Notes: generated by a model not told the origin, from the letters alone. 37,326 bases of DNA from Paenibacillaceae bacterium (GCA_029256185.1 JAQSYI010000063.1:1-37326), one strand, 5' to 3'; positions 7,684 to 15,162 are shown, counted from the stretch's first letter. Numbers and translations are program-made.

Positions 7684-8454
7684 TTAATAGCCGTCATAAG
7701 AGGAAGGAATATCGATCACTATCTCTTCGTCCGGCGTATTGCGCAGCTCAATAATATAATCGAAGACGCTGTAGTCGTACTCCGATTCCCGCACGAAGAT
7801 ATCCGGATGCTCGATCACCTTGGTGGAAGGAGCGCTCATGATTTCCTGGAGCAGACTGTGGTGCTTCTCGTTGGAACGGAGTGTAGACACAATTCCGTCG
7901 ATAATAAACAAATTGTGGGGGTTCATCTCATCTTGGGACAGTTGGCTCCGGACAGTCTGCCTGAGCAACGTGGACGACACGAAGGTCCAGCGTTTGTTGG
8001 CGCATACACTCCCCGCAATAATGGACTCCGTCTTGCCTACCCGCGGCATTCCCCTCAAGCCTACCACCTGATTGCCGTCCCCCTTGAAGATTTCTCCAAG
8101 AAAGTCTACCAGCAGACCAAGCTCGTCCCGGGTAAAGCGGAAAGTCTTTCTGTCATCGGAGTCCCGTTCAATATATCGGCCATGACGGACTGCCAGAATA
8201 TCCACCAGCTTCGGTGCGCGCAATGCCGTTACAGTAATATTATCCACTTTTCTTAACATTTTACCCAAAATATCGATCTTTTCATCATCATCTGTCTGAA
8301 GAAGCATGCCGCGGGTCCTGTCTTCAACCCCATTGATGGTCATAATATTAATCTCAAGCATCCCCATAATTGAAGCGATATCGCCCAGCAGACCGGGACG
8401 GTTCTTGAAAATTTTATACTCCATATACCACTGATTCATCGTCATAAATCCCAT
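7684..8454 (-). CDS. ymfK: YmfK-family protein (DUF3388): ACT-like domain plus P-loop-like motif
   Basis: The family is conserved in spore formers and its function is not established. The first 80 residues resemble an ACT ligand-binding domain (YKIFKNRPGLLGDIASIMG, then NIMTINGVED). Residues 132-144 (VGLRGMPRVGKTE) look like a Walker A loop, followed by a DEMNPHNLFIIDGI stretch that may be the Walker B strand. The C-terminus is acidic. Three possible ATGs lie within six codons (8454, 8445, 8439) and none has a clearly better ribosome site, so the start is uncertain by a few codons. It sits between a lipoprotein gene and the RodZ-like gene, probably one operon. Confidence 0.8.
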   Translation of the reverse strand: MGFMTMNQWYMEYKIFKNRPGLLGDIASIMGMLEINIMTINGVEDRTRGMLLQTDDDEKIDILGKMLRKVDNITVTALRAPKLVDILAVRHGRYIERDSDDRKTFRFTRDELGLLVDFLGEIFKGDGNQVVGLRGMPRVGKTESIIAGSVCANKRWTFVSSTLLRQTVRSQLSQDEMNPHNLFIIDGIVSTLRSNEKHHSLLQEIMSAPSTKVIEHPDIFVRESEYDYSVFDYIIELRNTPDEEIVIDIPSSYDGY

Positions 8455-8524
8455 GCACCCCGTTTTTCATTCGTCTTGTAGATTATTCTGCAACATTCGC
8501 CAATTCCCTCTATTGTCTGCAGGT

Positions 8525-9385
8525 TTATTTGCGACTTATGATGGATTCCCCTGTGGAATAATAGGCTTGACCGCCCTGCCATTGGTCGGAGATGGACTGC
8601 TCGAAGGAACCGGCCAGAATAGCCGCCCAGTTATATTGAACCGCAAGGTCTGTGTTCAGATCAGTGACGGGAAGCTTCAGAGAACGGATTCGGGTCAGAA
8701 CCGCTTCATCGACCGGTGTATACAGCGCGATCCTGCCGGCTTTGGAAGCGTTAATCTGATAAGTAAGCTGGGGCAGCCAGGTATCTCCCGGATAAATATC
8801 CAATTCCAGCAGCCGGTCAGCTTCTTCGGAAGGCACCCAAGCGGAGGGAACGGGAGAGTCCGTGCGGCTGATCCACATGATATTCAAACCTGAAGCTTGC
8901 TGAAGCTCCACCCAATCATTCCACAAACCGGTGATTTTGGCAGGGTCCAGTCTCTTCAAGTGTATATTGGCAGGGGCTTCTTCAGGCAGATTTCCCGAAT
9001 CAAGGCCGTTTAACAAAAGCAAAAACCTGGCATCGGGATTTTGTCGGGCCAGTTCAAGAACAGGAGTCTTCCATTCACTGCCAACGGCAATAATACCGTC
9101 ATACGGGTACCTATTTATTGTAGACGAAAAATCCTCCGTGTTGGTTGACGTTTTAACGACAAATTCCATGGAAATTTTTTCGGACCCGGCTTTTTCCTTG
9201 GAAACTCTCCGGATCAGGTCAGATTCTTCTTCCGTCAAGGAATTCCCTGCCAGAACCAGAACGGCCTTTTTGCCGCTAAGCGTCTCTGCATCAATAGCAG
9301 GCAGTGTTCTCCCGCACCCTGCAAGCAGCAGCGCCCCTGCGGCGGCAAGGGTAAGGCTTTTGGCGAACCGGCTGTTGTACTTCAT
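8525..9385 (-). CDS. Lipoprotein resembling BMP-family substrate-binding proteins
   Basis: Function unknown. The N-terminus is a lipoprotein signal: basic MKYNSRFAKS, a hydrophobic run, and the lipobox LLAG-C24. The mature part has alternating beta/alpha segments typical of periplasmic-binding folds (KKAVLVLAG, YDGIIAVGSEWKTPVLELARQN, GRIALYTPV). The tail FEQSISDQWQGGQAYYSTGE recalls BMP/Med-type proteins. No permease or ATPase genes are near, so a transport role is not supported; a sensing or regulatory role like Med is only an inference. The ATG follows GGGG by 11 bases. ymfK starts 70 bases after its stop. Confidence 0.72.
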   Translation of the reverse strand: MKYNSRFAKSLTLAAAGALLLAGCGRTLPAIDAETLSGKKAVLVLAGNSLTEEESDLIRRVSKEKAGSEKISMEFVVKTSTNTEDFSSTINRYPYDGIIAVGSEWKTPVLELARQNPDARFLLLLNGLDSGNLPEEAPANIHLKRLDPAKITGLWNDWVELQQASGLNIMWISRTDSPVPSAWVPSEEADRLLELDIYPGDTWLPQLTYQINASKAGRIALYTPVDEAVLTRIRSLKLPVTDLNTDLAVQYNWAAILAGSFEQSISDQWQGGQAYYSTGESIISRK

Positions 9386-9421
9386 CTTGTATGGTACCCC
9401 TTTGCGAATTGACTAGCCTTT

Positions 9422-9430
9422 AGTATACCA
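9422..9430 (-). promoter_or_regulatory. Extended -10 promoter candidate for the lipoprotein operon
   Basis: On the minus strand TGG-TATACT forms an extended -10 about 40 bases before the lipoprotein ATG. No good -35 is seen. Confidence 0.4.
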
Positions 9431-9441
9431 TGCGGACAGCA

Positions 9442-9470
9442 GAAAAGCCTCCGGGCAGCGGAGGCTTTTT
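9442..9470. terminator. Bidirectional-looking terminator after the DUF3243 gene
   Basis: GCCTCCG (9447-9453) and CGGAGGC (9459-9465) form a 7-bp stem with a 5-base loop, flanked by A-run and T-run on both sides. It lies 31 bases after the DUF3243 stop, whose transcripts it should end on the minus strand. Confidence 0.78.
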
Positions 9471-9500
9471 CCCTATTATGACCCATAAAGATACCTTCTG

Positions 9501-9761
9501 TTATTTGTTGCCGTCTGTCACCATTTTCACCATCAGGCGGGCAATGGTTTTTTGCTCGTTAGTATCGGCGACTGTCCACAGATCCTTCAGCACTTTTTCC
9601 TGGGGATTCTCCGGGTTGATCTTGGTAGCCAGGAAATCGCCGATTTTATAGGCAAGCTTGGAGATCTGCTCTTCGGAAATGCCGATATGCTCGGCCGCTT
9701 CCACACGGTCATGCAGGAACTGCTTCCAGGTGTCAAAGGAAGTGAGTACAGAGTTAGCCAT
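9501..9761 (-). CDS. ymfJ: DUF3243 family protein (YmfJ)
   Basis: A small soluble, mostly helical protein of 86 residues with no known function, conserved in Bacilli. Family signatures: SFDTWKQFLHDRVEAAEHIGIS and LAYKIGDFLATKINPENPQEKVLKDLW. The ATG follows AAGGAGG by 7 bases. Upstream lie a tandem 70-bp repeat (9777-9908) and, beyond it, a sigma-G-like promoter (9926-9955), suggesting forespore expression with an untranslated leader of roughly 150 bases. A terminator follows at 9442-9470, so it is probably monocistronic. In B. subtilis it also lies between ymfI and ymfK. Confidence 0.88.
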   Translation of the reverse strand: MANSVLTSFDTWKQFLHDRVEAAEHIGISEEQISKLAYKIGDFLATKINPENPQEKVLKDLWTVADTNEQKTIARLMVKMVTDGNK

Positions 9762-9776
9762 GATGATGCCTCCTTA

Positions 9777-9908
9777 GAGTTTTTTTGCCGATCCTTACGA
9801 AGCGCAGCGGGTAGATTCAAGAAAACTGGCATCGTAAGCATCAGCTGAGTTTTTTTGCCGATCCTTACGAGCGCAGCGGGTGGATCCAAAAAAACTGGCA
9901 TCGTAAGC
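9777..9908. repeat. Two tandem copies of a 70-bp repeat
   Basis: Copy 1 (9777-9839) and copy 2 (9847-9908) differ at about four positions over 63 bases. Each starts GAG plus seven T, then GCCGATCCTTACGA, the shared GCGCAGCGGGT, and ends with CTGGCATCGTAAGC. CTTACGA and TCGTAAG form an inverted repeat both inside each copy and across the junction. The unit shows no conserved coding, and the array lies in the presumed leader of ymfJ. Confidence 0.9.
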
Positions 9909-9925
9909 TCTGGCGGAATCAGCAT

Positions 9926-9955
9926 TAGTATGAGCCGAATGCATGGGCTCTATGC
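9926..9955 (-). promoter_or_regulatory. Sigma-G-type promoter candidate for ymfJ
   Basis: On the minus strand GCATA (9951-9955), an 18-base spacer and CATACTA (9926-9932) match the forespore sigma-G pattern (GYATA / CATnnTA), just beyond the stop codon of the SDR gene. Sigma-F shares the -35 and cannot be excluded. Confidence 0.5.
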
Positions 9956-9986
9956 GCTTTTGCATCCGCCGCGGCCTAAGGAAGCT

Positions 9987-10736
9987 TCAGGTTATCCATC
10001 CTCCGTTCGGGCTGATCACCTGTCCGTTGATATAGCCGGATTCGGGAAGGGCAAGAAAATAGACCAGGGAAGCAATTTCATCCGGCTGAGCCAACCGTCC
10101 GGCAGGGATCTCCTCTTGGAGCGCGGCAAGCTCCTCCGTGTTGAAGGAAGCCATCATATCGGTCTCCACCGCTCCAGGGGCTACAGCATTAACCGTTACC
10201 CCCGAAGGGGCCAGCTCCTTGGCAAGGGCCTTAGTGAAAGCGTTCATGCCGCCCTTGGCCGCGGAGTAGGCCACCTCGCAGGATGCGCCGGATATGCCCC
10301 AGACGGAGGACACGTTGATAATGCGGCCATACCGGGCCGCCACCATCGCCGGCATAAAAGCCTTGCAGCAAAGGAAGGCGCTTTTCAAATTTACATTCAT
10401 CACTTGATCCCATTCCGCCTCGCTCAAATCCGACAGCAGTCCGTAATGGGATATTCCCGCGTTGTTGACCAGAATATTGGGGACAAACCCATGGTTGTGC
10501 AGCTTTTCCTTCATCCGTTCAATCTGCTCTCCGCTGCGCAGGTCTGCCGCAACTGTCATGGCATTCGCCCCGAAAGACAGACATCGCCGGGCTACATCAT
10601 TGGCGGCTTCATGGGAATTCAGATAGTGAATAATCACATTCATGCCTAACCGGGCAAACCGCTCGGCAATGGCGGCCCCGATGCCGCGGCTTGCTCCGGT
10701 AATCAGAGCGGTCTGCTGATTGAAGGGTGCATTCAA
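9987..10736 (-). CDS. ymfI: Short-chain dehydrogenase/reductase (YmfI, FabG-like)
   Basis: An NAD(P)-dependent oxidoreductase of the classical SDR type; substrate unknown. Motifs: cofactor loop TGASRGIG, NNAG, the catalytic serine in INVSS, YSAAK (the YxxxK pair) and PGAVETDM. FabG-like length (249 residues) does not prove a fatty-acid role. The start is taken as the TTG at 10734-10736, which overlaps the ymfH stop (TTGA) and follows GGTGG by 6 bases. A longer frame from a TTG at 10779-10781 would add 15 residues inside ymfH with no homology. It is translationally coupled to ymfH in the ymfF-ymfH-ymfI operon. Confidence 0.9.
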   Translation of the reverse strand: MNAPFNQQTALITGASRGIGAAIAERFARLGMNVIIHYLNSHEAANDVARRCLSFGANAMTVAADLRSGEQIERMKEKLHNHGFVPNILVNNAGISHYGLLSDLSEAEWDQVMNVNLKSAFLCCKAFMPAMVAARYGRIINVSSVWGISGASCEVAYSAAKGGMNAFTKALAKELAPSGVTVNAVAPGAVETDMMASFNTEELAALQEEIPAGRLAQPDEIASLVYFLALPESGYINGQVISPNGGWIT

Positions 10737-12022
10737 GCTGAGCCACCGCTCTTTACAATGGACACGGAGCTCTTTTCCCAATCGAAATGACTGCCAAGCT
10801 CCCGGTTCACCTCTTCTATGGTCAGTTCTTCATAAACCGGCAGGATATCGAACATATCGATGTCCCGGAAGGCATACTTTGTGAATTCATTGGCCAACGC
10901 CTCCGGTGAATTCATCATCCTCAAGAAACCGCCCAGGCGCTTGCGTCTGCTCCGCTCAAATGCGGCGGCAGGCACGCCGTCGCGCAATACGGGGGAGAGC
11001 GCCGCCTTGATCCGGGCCAGCAGTTGGTCCGGGTCCCTGGTTTCACCGCCTATTACCACAAAGCCGTAATCAGAGGTCAGATTATATTCCGAGCCGAAGC
11101 TGTCGGAGATCAGATTGTCGTCATACAGGGCCTGATACAGCTCCGAACTGGGCCCGAACAGCGCATCCAGCATCACCTTCGCTCCAAGCTCCCGCTTCAG
11201 CAGCTCCCGTCCCTTCAAGCCGCAAGGCTGCTCCTTGAAGCCGATATACCATTTGGGCAGCGAAACGGGCAGATTGGCCAGCTTCTCCTTCTGCCGGACC
11301 TCCGCAGGCTCTGCGTCAAAGCGGCGGCTGATCTCACCCTGGGGCTTGAACGTTTTGCCGGCCTGGTTAGCCCGGATCAGCTCCATCATTTCGTCCGGGT
11401 CCACGCCGCCCACGATGAAGAGAATCATGTTTTCCGGATGGTAGAAGGTATGGTAGCACTCATACAATGTTTCCTTCGTTATTTGGGAGATGGATTCAAC
11501 CGTACCCGCTATGTCAATATGAACCGGATGCACCTGATACAACGCCTCAATCAGGCCGTAATACACCCTCCAATCGGCATTGTCCTGATACATCTTGATC
11601 TCCTGGCCGATAATGCCCTTCTCCTTCTCCACATTCGCATCCGTAAAATAGGGGTTCTGCACGAAATCAATCAAAGTTGTCAGATTGTCGGCCAGATGCT
11701 CGGTAGCGGAGAACAGGTACACGGTCCGGTCAAAGCTGGTGAACGCATTGGCAGACGCTCCGTTGGAAGCGAATTTGGCGAAAACATCCCCTTCGGGCTC
11801 CTCAAACATCTTGTGCTCCAGGAAATGGGCAATCCCGTCGGGAACTTTCACCGCTGCCTGTTCCGCAACCTGGAAGTGATTGTCGATGGAGCCGTATTTC
11901 GTGGAAAAGGTAGCATAGGTTTTCTGAAAACCCGGCTTAGGCAGAATATAAACTTGAAGACCGTTGGGCAGCTTTTCGGCGTAGATCGTCTCCTTCAAAT
12001 GTTCAACCTTCATGGCATCCAT
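10733..12022 (-). CDS. ymfH: M16-family zinc peptidase, catalytically intact (YmfH)
   Basis: A pitrilysin/insulinase-type peptidase. The inverted zinc motif HxxEH is intact (H66-F-L-E69-H70), and the distal glutamate ligand is E141 in KGIIGQEI. The C-terminal half is the inactive M16 domain. Substrate unknown. The ATG at 12020-12022 follows AAGGGGG by 8 bases and starts 3 bases after the stop of ymfF, a paralogue that lacks the zinc site. Such adjacent intact and degenerate M16 genes usually encode a heterodimer; that is an inference here. Confidence 0.92.
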   Translation of the reverse strand: MDAMKVEHLKETIYAEKLPNGLQVYILPKPGFQKTYATFSTKYGSIDNHFQVAEQAAVKVPDGIAHFLEHKMFEEPEGDVFAKFASNGASANAFTSFDRTVYLFSATEHLADNLTTLIDFVQNPYFTDANVEKEKGIIGQEIKMYQDNADWRVYYGLIEALYQVHPVHIDIAGTVESISQITKETLYECYHTFYHPENMILFIVGGVDPDEMMELIRANQAGKTFKPQGEISRRFDAEPAEVRQKEKLANLPVSLPKWYIGFKEQPCGLKGRELLKRELGAKVMLDALFGPSSELYQALYDDNLISDSFGSEYNLTSDYGFVVIGGETRDPDQLLARIKAALSPVLRDGVPAAAFERSRRKRLGGFLRMMNSPEALANEFTKYAFRDIDMFDILPVYEELTIEEVNRELGSHFDWEKSSVSIVKSGGSA

Positions 12023-12025
12023 GGC

Positions 12026-13312
12026 TTATTCCCCCTTCCGGCTGGTCAAAAAGTATATGGTGTCCAGTTGCACTTTGCCTGCCACTGCTTGAATCGCGGC
12101 TGAATCCGACTGCTCCACCTGGGCGATTAATTCCGGCACTGTCCGCTCGTGTCCGGTCAGGATGCTGTTGAAGTCGAAGGAAATCAGCTCGAAGGCGGAG
12201 TCATTCATTTCCTTAAGCTGATTGCGGATCATGGCCAGGGTCTGGCTGTATTCCAGGTCGCTGATCTGTCCGGCTCGCATGGCTTCCAACTGCTCATGGA
12301 TAATCGCGACCGCCTTTTCGTAGTTGGCGATTTCAATGCCGGATTGAATGGTCAGGATGCCCTTGTGCCCATCCAGCCGCGATGCGGCGTAATAGGCCAG
12401 GCTGGCCTTCTCCCGCACATTGGTGAAGAGCTTGGAATGGGGGTATCCGCCGAGTATGCCGTTATAGACCAGCAGCGCCGCATAATCGGGGTCTGCGTAT
12501 GTAGTGCCTGTGCGCAAGCCCATGTTGAGCTTGCCTTGGCTGACCTCCAACTGCTCCACCACAGTTCTGGGCTCAACGGATGTACGGTGTACCGCTTCAG
12601 ACCTGTAAGCGGCAAGCCCGCTGCCGGTCAGATGGAAGGCTTCTTGAACCAGCGCTTTTACTTCCTGCATGGTGGTGTTGCCCACCACATACAGGTCAAT
12701 GGGGGACTCGCCCAGCCACTTCAGATAATGGGCATACAGAGATTCGGGCGTCAGCCCCTCAATCGCCTGGAGCCTGCCAAGGGGATGGAAGCGGTAAGGC
12801 TCATTGCGGCACATCTCCTCCAGACAGCGTTCGGCGGCGTAGCGGATTTTATCATTGATGATGGATTCGATCTTCTTTTGCAGGGTGCGTTTCTCCGCAT
12901 CCACATATTTGGTGCTGAATACGCCGTTTTCCAAGAGCGGCCCGGTCAAGGCGTCCCCCAAAAATTGCAGCCCCTCCCGCAATAGCCCCGATGCCCCCGA
13001 CACATAAGAATCCTCGATAATATCCATCCGGAACTGGGCGATCTGGTAATCTCCCCTTTTGTAGATATCGAAGCCGAAGCCTGCTCCATAGAGATCATCC
13101 AGCTTTTCGCGGAAAGCCCGGGTCTCGGGCAGCTTCTCCGTGCCGCGGCGCAGGACGAAAGGCGTCAGGGCCGTAGGCGTCACATTCTCCTCCGTCAGAG
13201 TGGTGCCGATATAGGCGGAGATGGCGTATGTCTTGAACCGGTCGGACGGAAGCACATGAAGTCTGATCCGGTCTGTCTGGTCGCGTTGAAAGGTTTGGTG
13301 TTCCAACAGCAT
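12026..13312 (-). CDS. ymfF: M16-family peptidase-like protein lacking the zinc site (YmfF)
   Basis: The fold is M16-like throughout (LRRGTEKLPETRAFREKLDDLYGAGF in place of the catalytic helix, then the C-terminal GGYPHSKLFTNVREKASLAYY). No HxxEH is present: the expected site reads TPFVLRRGTEK. It therefore cannot bind zinc in the usual way and probably contributes substrate-binding residues (the R and YY of the last motif) to a complex with YmfH. The frame opens at an ATG at 13327, but the ribosome site GGAAGGAG lies inside that extension. The ATG at 13310-13312, 4 bases after it, is preferred (428 residues). Confidence 0.9.
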   Translation of the reverse strand: MLLEHQTFQRDQTDRIRLHVLPSDRFKTYAISAYIGTTLTEENVTPTALTPFVLRRGTEKLPETRAFREKLDDLYGAGFGFDIYKRGDYQIAQFRMDIIEDSYVSGASGLLREGLQFLGDALTGPLLENGVFSTKYVDAEKRTLQKKIESIINDKIRYAAERCLEEMCRNEPYRFHPLGRLQAIEGLTPESLYAHYLKWLGESPIDLYVVGNTTMQEVKALVQEAFHLTGSGLAAYRSEAVHRTSVEPRTVVEQLEVSQGKLNMGLRTGTTYADPDYAALLVYNGILGGYPHSKLFTNVREKASLAYYAASRLDGHKGILTIQSGIEIANYEKAVAIIHEQLEAMRAGQISDLEYSQTLAMIRNQLKEMNDSAFELISFDFNSILTGHERTVPELIAQVEQSDSAAIQAVAGKVQLDTIYFLTSRKGE

Positions 13313-13341
13313 CAAGCTCCTTCCCATTTTGGAATGATTCC

Positions 13342-13371
13342 ATTATATTCCTATACAAAGAGAAGAAGCAA
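13342..13371 (-). promoter_or_regulatory. Sigma-A promoter candidate for ymfF-ymfH-ymfI
   Basis: On the minus strand TTGCTT (13366-13371), an 18-base spacer and a perfect TATAAT (13342-13347) lie 30 bases before the ymfF start. The -35 lies in the descending arm of the sleB terminator. Confidence 0.5.
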
Positions 13372-13403
13372 CCGGAGTACATGCTCCACAGGATTGCTTC
13401 TTC
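13355..13403 (-). terminator. Terminator of sleB
   Basis: On the minus strand GAAGAAGCAA (13394-13403) and TTGCTTCTTC (13362-13371) pair perfectly over 10 bp, with an inner GGAG/CTCC hairpin. TCTTTG follows, a short T-tract. It begins about 12 bases after the sleB stop. Confidence 0.65.
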
Positions 13404-13414
13404 ATCTCCCTTGC

Positions 13415-14206
13415 TCATTTGCAGAAAATATGCTTGCCGATCCGTTTCACCTGCGGCCTCGTCCAGATCCACTTGGAGGTGGCGGTGTCCGGGTTAAAAT
13501 AATAGGTGCAGCCGCCTGAAGGGTCCCAGCCGCCTATGGCGTCTTTAACGGCTTTCTGGGCGTTCTCATTGGGCGTCAGCCAGATTTGCCCGTCGGCAAC
13601 AGCCGTAAAGGCGCCCGGCTGAAAAATAACCCCTGAGGCGGTGTTGGGGAAGGAAGGCGACTTTACCCGGTTCAGAATAACCGCAGCAACCGCCACCTGA
13701 CCTTCATAGGGCTCGCCGCGCGCCTCACCGTAGACGGCGTTGGCCATCATGCGGATGTCATTCTCCGAATGACCGCCGTTATTGGAGGGGGTCAAGGTTA
13801 CGGGAGAGCCGGTGGCCGTTTCCGTCATCCTGTCTCCTGACGGAGCTGAGCCCCCCGCTGAGCTGCCGGGAGAAGCCGGAACCCAGCTTTTCGTTGCTTC
13901 CCACAGCTTCAGCTTGGTTTTGGGGCCGGCAATGCCGTCCACCTTCATCCCGAATTTATACTGGAAGTCCTTGACGCCGCGAAGTGTCTGATAGCCAAAG
14001 GAGCCGTCTATATTGCCATTGTAGTAACCAAGGAATTTTAAGCGTCCTTGTAGCTCGTAGACATCATCGCCTGATGAGCCGTATTTAATGGTTTGCTTGC
14101 TGAACACATCCTGTGCAGCCTGGGGCTCTAAAGAACGCTTCGCCTGCATCCCCGCAAACAATGCGGCCACAAGCAAGAACGTAAACACAATCAGTCGCTT
14201 GTTCAT
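13415..14206 (-). CDS. sleB: Spore cortex-lytic enzyme (cell-wall hydrolase)
   Basis: SleB degrades muramic-lactam cortex peptidoglycan at germination. Layout of the 263 residues: signal peptide or membrane anchor (about 1-22), a peptidoglycan-binding domain (about 40-105, KYGSSGDDVYELQGRLKFLGYY), a Ser/Gly/Pro linker, and a C-terminal Hydrolase_2 domain beginning MMANAVYGEARGEPYEGQVAVAAVILNR in segments, whose Glu in YGEARGE is the expected catalytic acid. The frame opens at a TTG at 14216-14218 that abuts the AAAGG ribosome site; the ATG at 14204-14206 is the better start. It has a sigma-G-like promoter. The partner ypeB is not adjacent, unlike in many bacilli. Confidence 0.9.
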   Translation of the reverse strand: MNKRLIVFTFLLVAALFAGMQAKRSLEPQAAQDVFSKQTIKYGSSGDDVYELQGRLKFLGYYNGNIDGSFGYQTLRGVKDFQYKFGMKVDGIAGPKTKLKLWEATKSWVPASPGSSAGGSAPSGDRMTETATGSPVTLTPSNNGGHSENDIRMMANAVYGEARGEPYEGQVAVAAVILNRVKSPSFPNTASGVIFQPGAFTAVADGQIWLTPNENAQKAVKDAIGGWDPSGGCTYYFNPDTATSKWIWTRPQVKRIGKHIFCK

Positions 14207-14249
14207 TGGGCTAATCAACCTTTCTGTGGTGTGCTGTTGTGGATACGGG

Positions 14250-14281
14250 TATTATTTGAAATCGCGGGTAGCTTTATACTC
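14250..14281 (-). promoter_or_regulatory. Sigma-G-type promoter candidate for sleB
   Basis: On the minus strand GAGTATA (14275-14281), an 18-base spacer and AATAATA (14250-14256) match GYATA / CATnnTA with one mismatch. sleB is known to be transcribed by sigma-G in B. subtilis, which supports the assignment. Confidence 0.55.
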
Positions 14282-14304
14282 GCCATGCAAGAAACGGGGT
14301 ATTT

Positions 14305-14453
14305 GACGGGGACAGAACATTTCATCTCCTGCCGGAATCATTGATGGGGCCAGAACGCTTCATCTCCTGCCGGGATCATCGACGAGGGCCGAGCGCTTCA
14401 TCTCCTGTCGGGATCATCGACGAGGGCCGAGCGCTTCATCTCCTGCCGGGATA
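14305..14453. repeat. Tandem repeat, 38-bp unit, about four copies
   Basis: Units start at 14321, 14359, 14397 and 14435 with TTCATCTCCTG and continue with YCGGRATCATYGA, then GGGCC and GCGC. A partial unit precedes at 14305. Units 2 and 3 are nearly identical; the outer ones are more diverged. There are no spacers between units. Confidence 0.9.
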
Positions 14454-14771
14454 AACGGTGTCAAGGGGACCACCCCATCCCTTCTGAAGAAACTAACGGG
14501 GAACCCGGACCGCTGTTAAGAAAGTGAACCGCTACTCTTGTCCATTACCTGTAAGTCTCCCGCTAATCAAACGGATCTTCCCAAAAGTTTGATAATGTAA
14601 AAAATAACAAAGGGATGAGTTTGTTGATTGGACTATGAGTGATGGCAACAGCAGCAAAATGATAGCTGTTGTCTGTAGGAGGAGCTCCAAGGATGTATCA
14701 AAATGTAAGACTAACATACCAAAATGCCAGGAGAGGGGGGCGAGACCGGCGGTATACCGGAAAAGAAGGAA

Positions 14772-14859
14772 TACTTGCAAATAAACGAGACCTGCTTATA
14801 GTAAAAGTGCGGATAGGCGAAACTTGAATAGTAAAAATGCAAATAGTTGAAACCTGCGA
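14772..14859. repeat. Degenerate 30-bp tandem repeat, about three copies
   Basis: The best copies (14798-14827 and 14828-14859) share ATAGTAAAARTGC followed by RRATAG and GAAACYTG. A weaker copy precedes at 14772-14797. No coding function is evident. Confidence 0.7.
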
Positions 14860-14880
14860 ACCACGAACGAGTGAACGAAA

Positions 14881-14955
14881 GGGTGCTAAGATGCTAACGG
14901 GTACTGAAGGGTGCTAAAAAGTGTTACGAATGCTAAAAGGTGCTACGGATGCTAA
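14881..14955. repeat. Degenerate 19-bp repeat built on GTGCTAA/ATGCTAA
   Basis: Copies of AAGGTGCTACGGATGCTAA and its variants start near 14880, 14918 and 14937, with a decayed copy between. It is adjacent to, but different in sequence from, the 30-bp repeat. Confidence 0.65.
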
Positions 14956-15162
14956 GCTTGTATCACAGTACCGGGGAAAATCACAATGCTAATAGGAATC
15001 GAACACCGTCCGAAGAGCCATCAGCCACGGATAATGGAACGTTGCAACATATTAATTGAATTCTGTCGGTCCATCGCACGCCATAGCTTGCAACATACGA
15101 GCCGTTGCGCTGCGTCGTGAAGCAATAAGCATTTCCTTGGATGTGGCAGTCTACCATCGCAA

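Noticed and set aside
9587..9925. 112-codon minus-strand frame with a duplicated LTMPVFL peptide
   Set aside because: The duplication only reflects the 70-bp DNA repeat, and the frame overlaps ymfJ in another phase.
11024..12103. 359-codon plus-strand frame opposite ymfH
   Set aside because: It lies wholly antisense to a well-conserved M16 peptidase; the product has no family signature and arises from GC-rich third positions.
14305..14453. Possible CRISPR array
   Set aside because: Repeats are head-to-tail without unique spacers and there are no cas genes.
14532..14780. 82-codon hydrophobic minus-strand frame in the sleB-spoIIIE gap
   Set aside because: No ribosome site, no promoter and no recognisable family; hydrophobicity follows from T-rich DNA.
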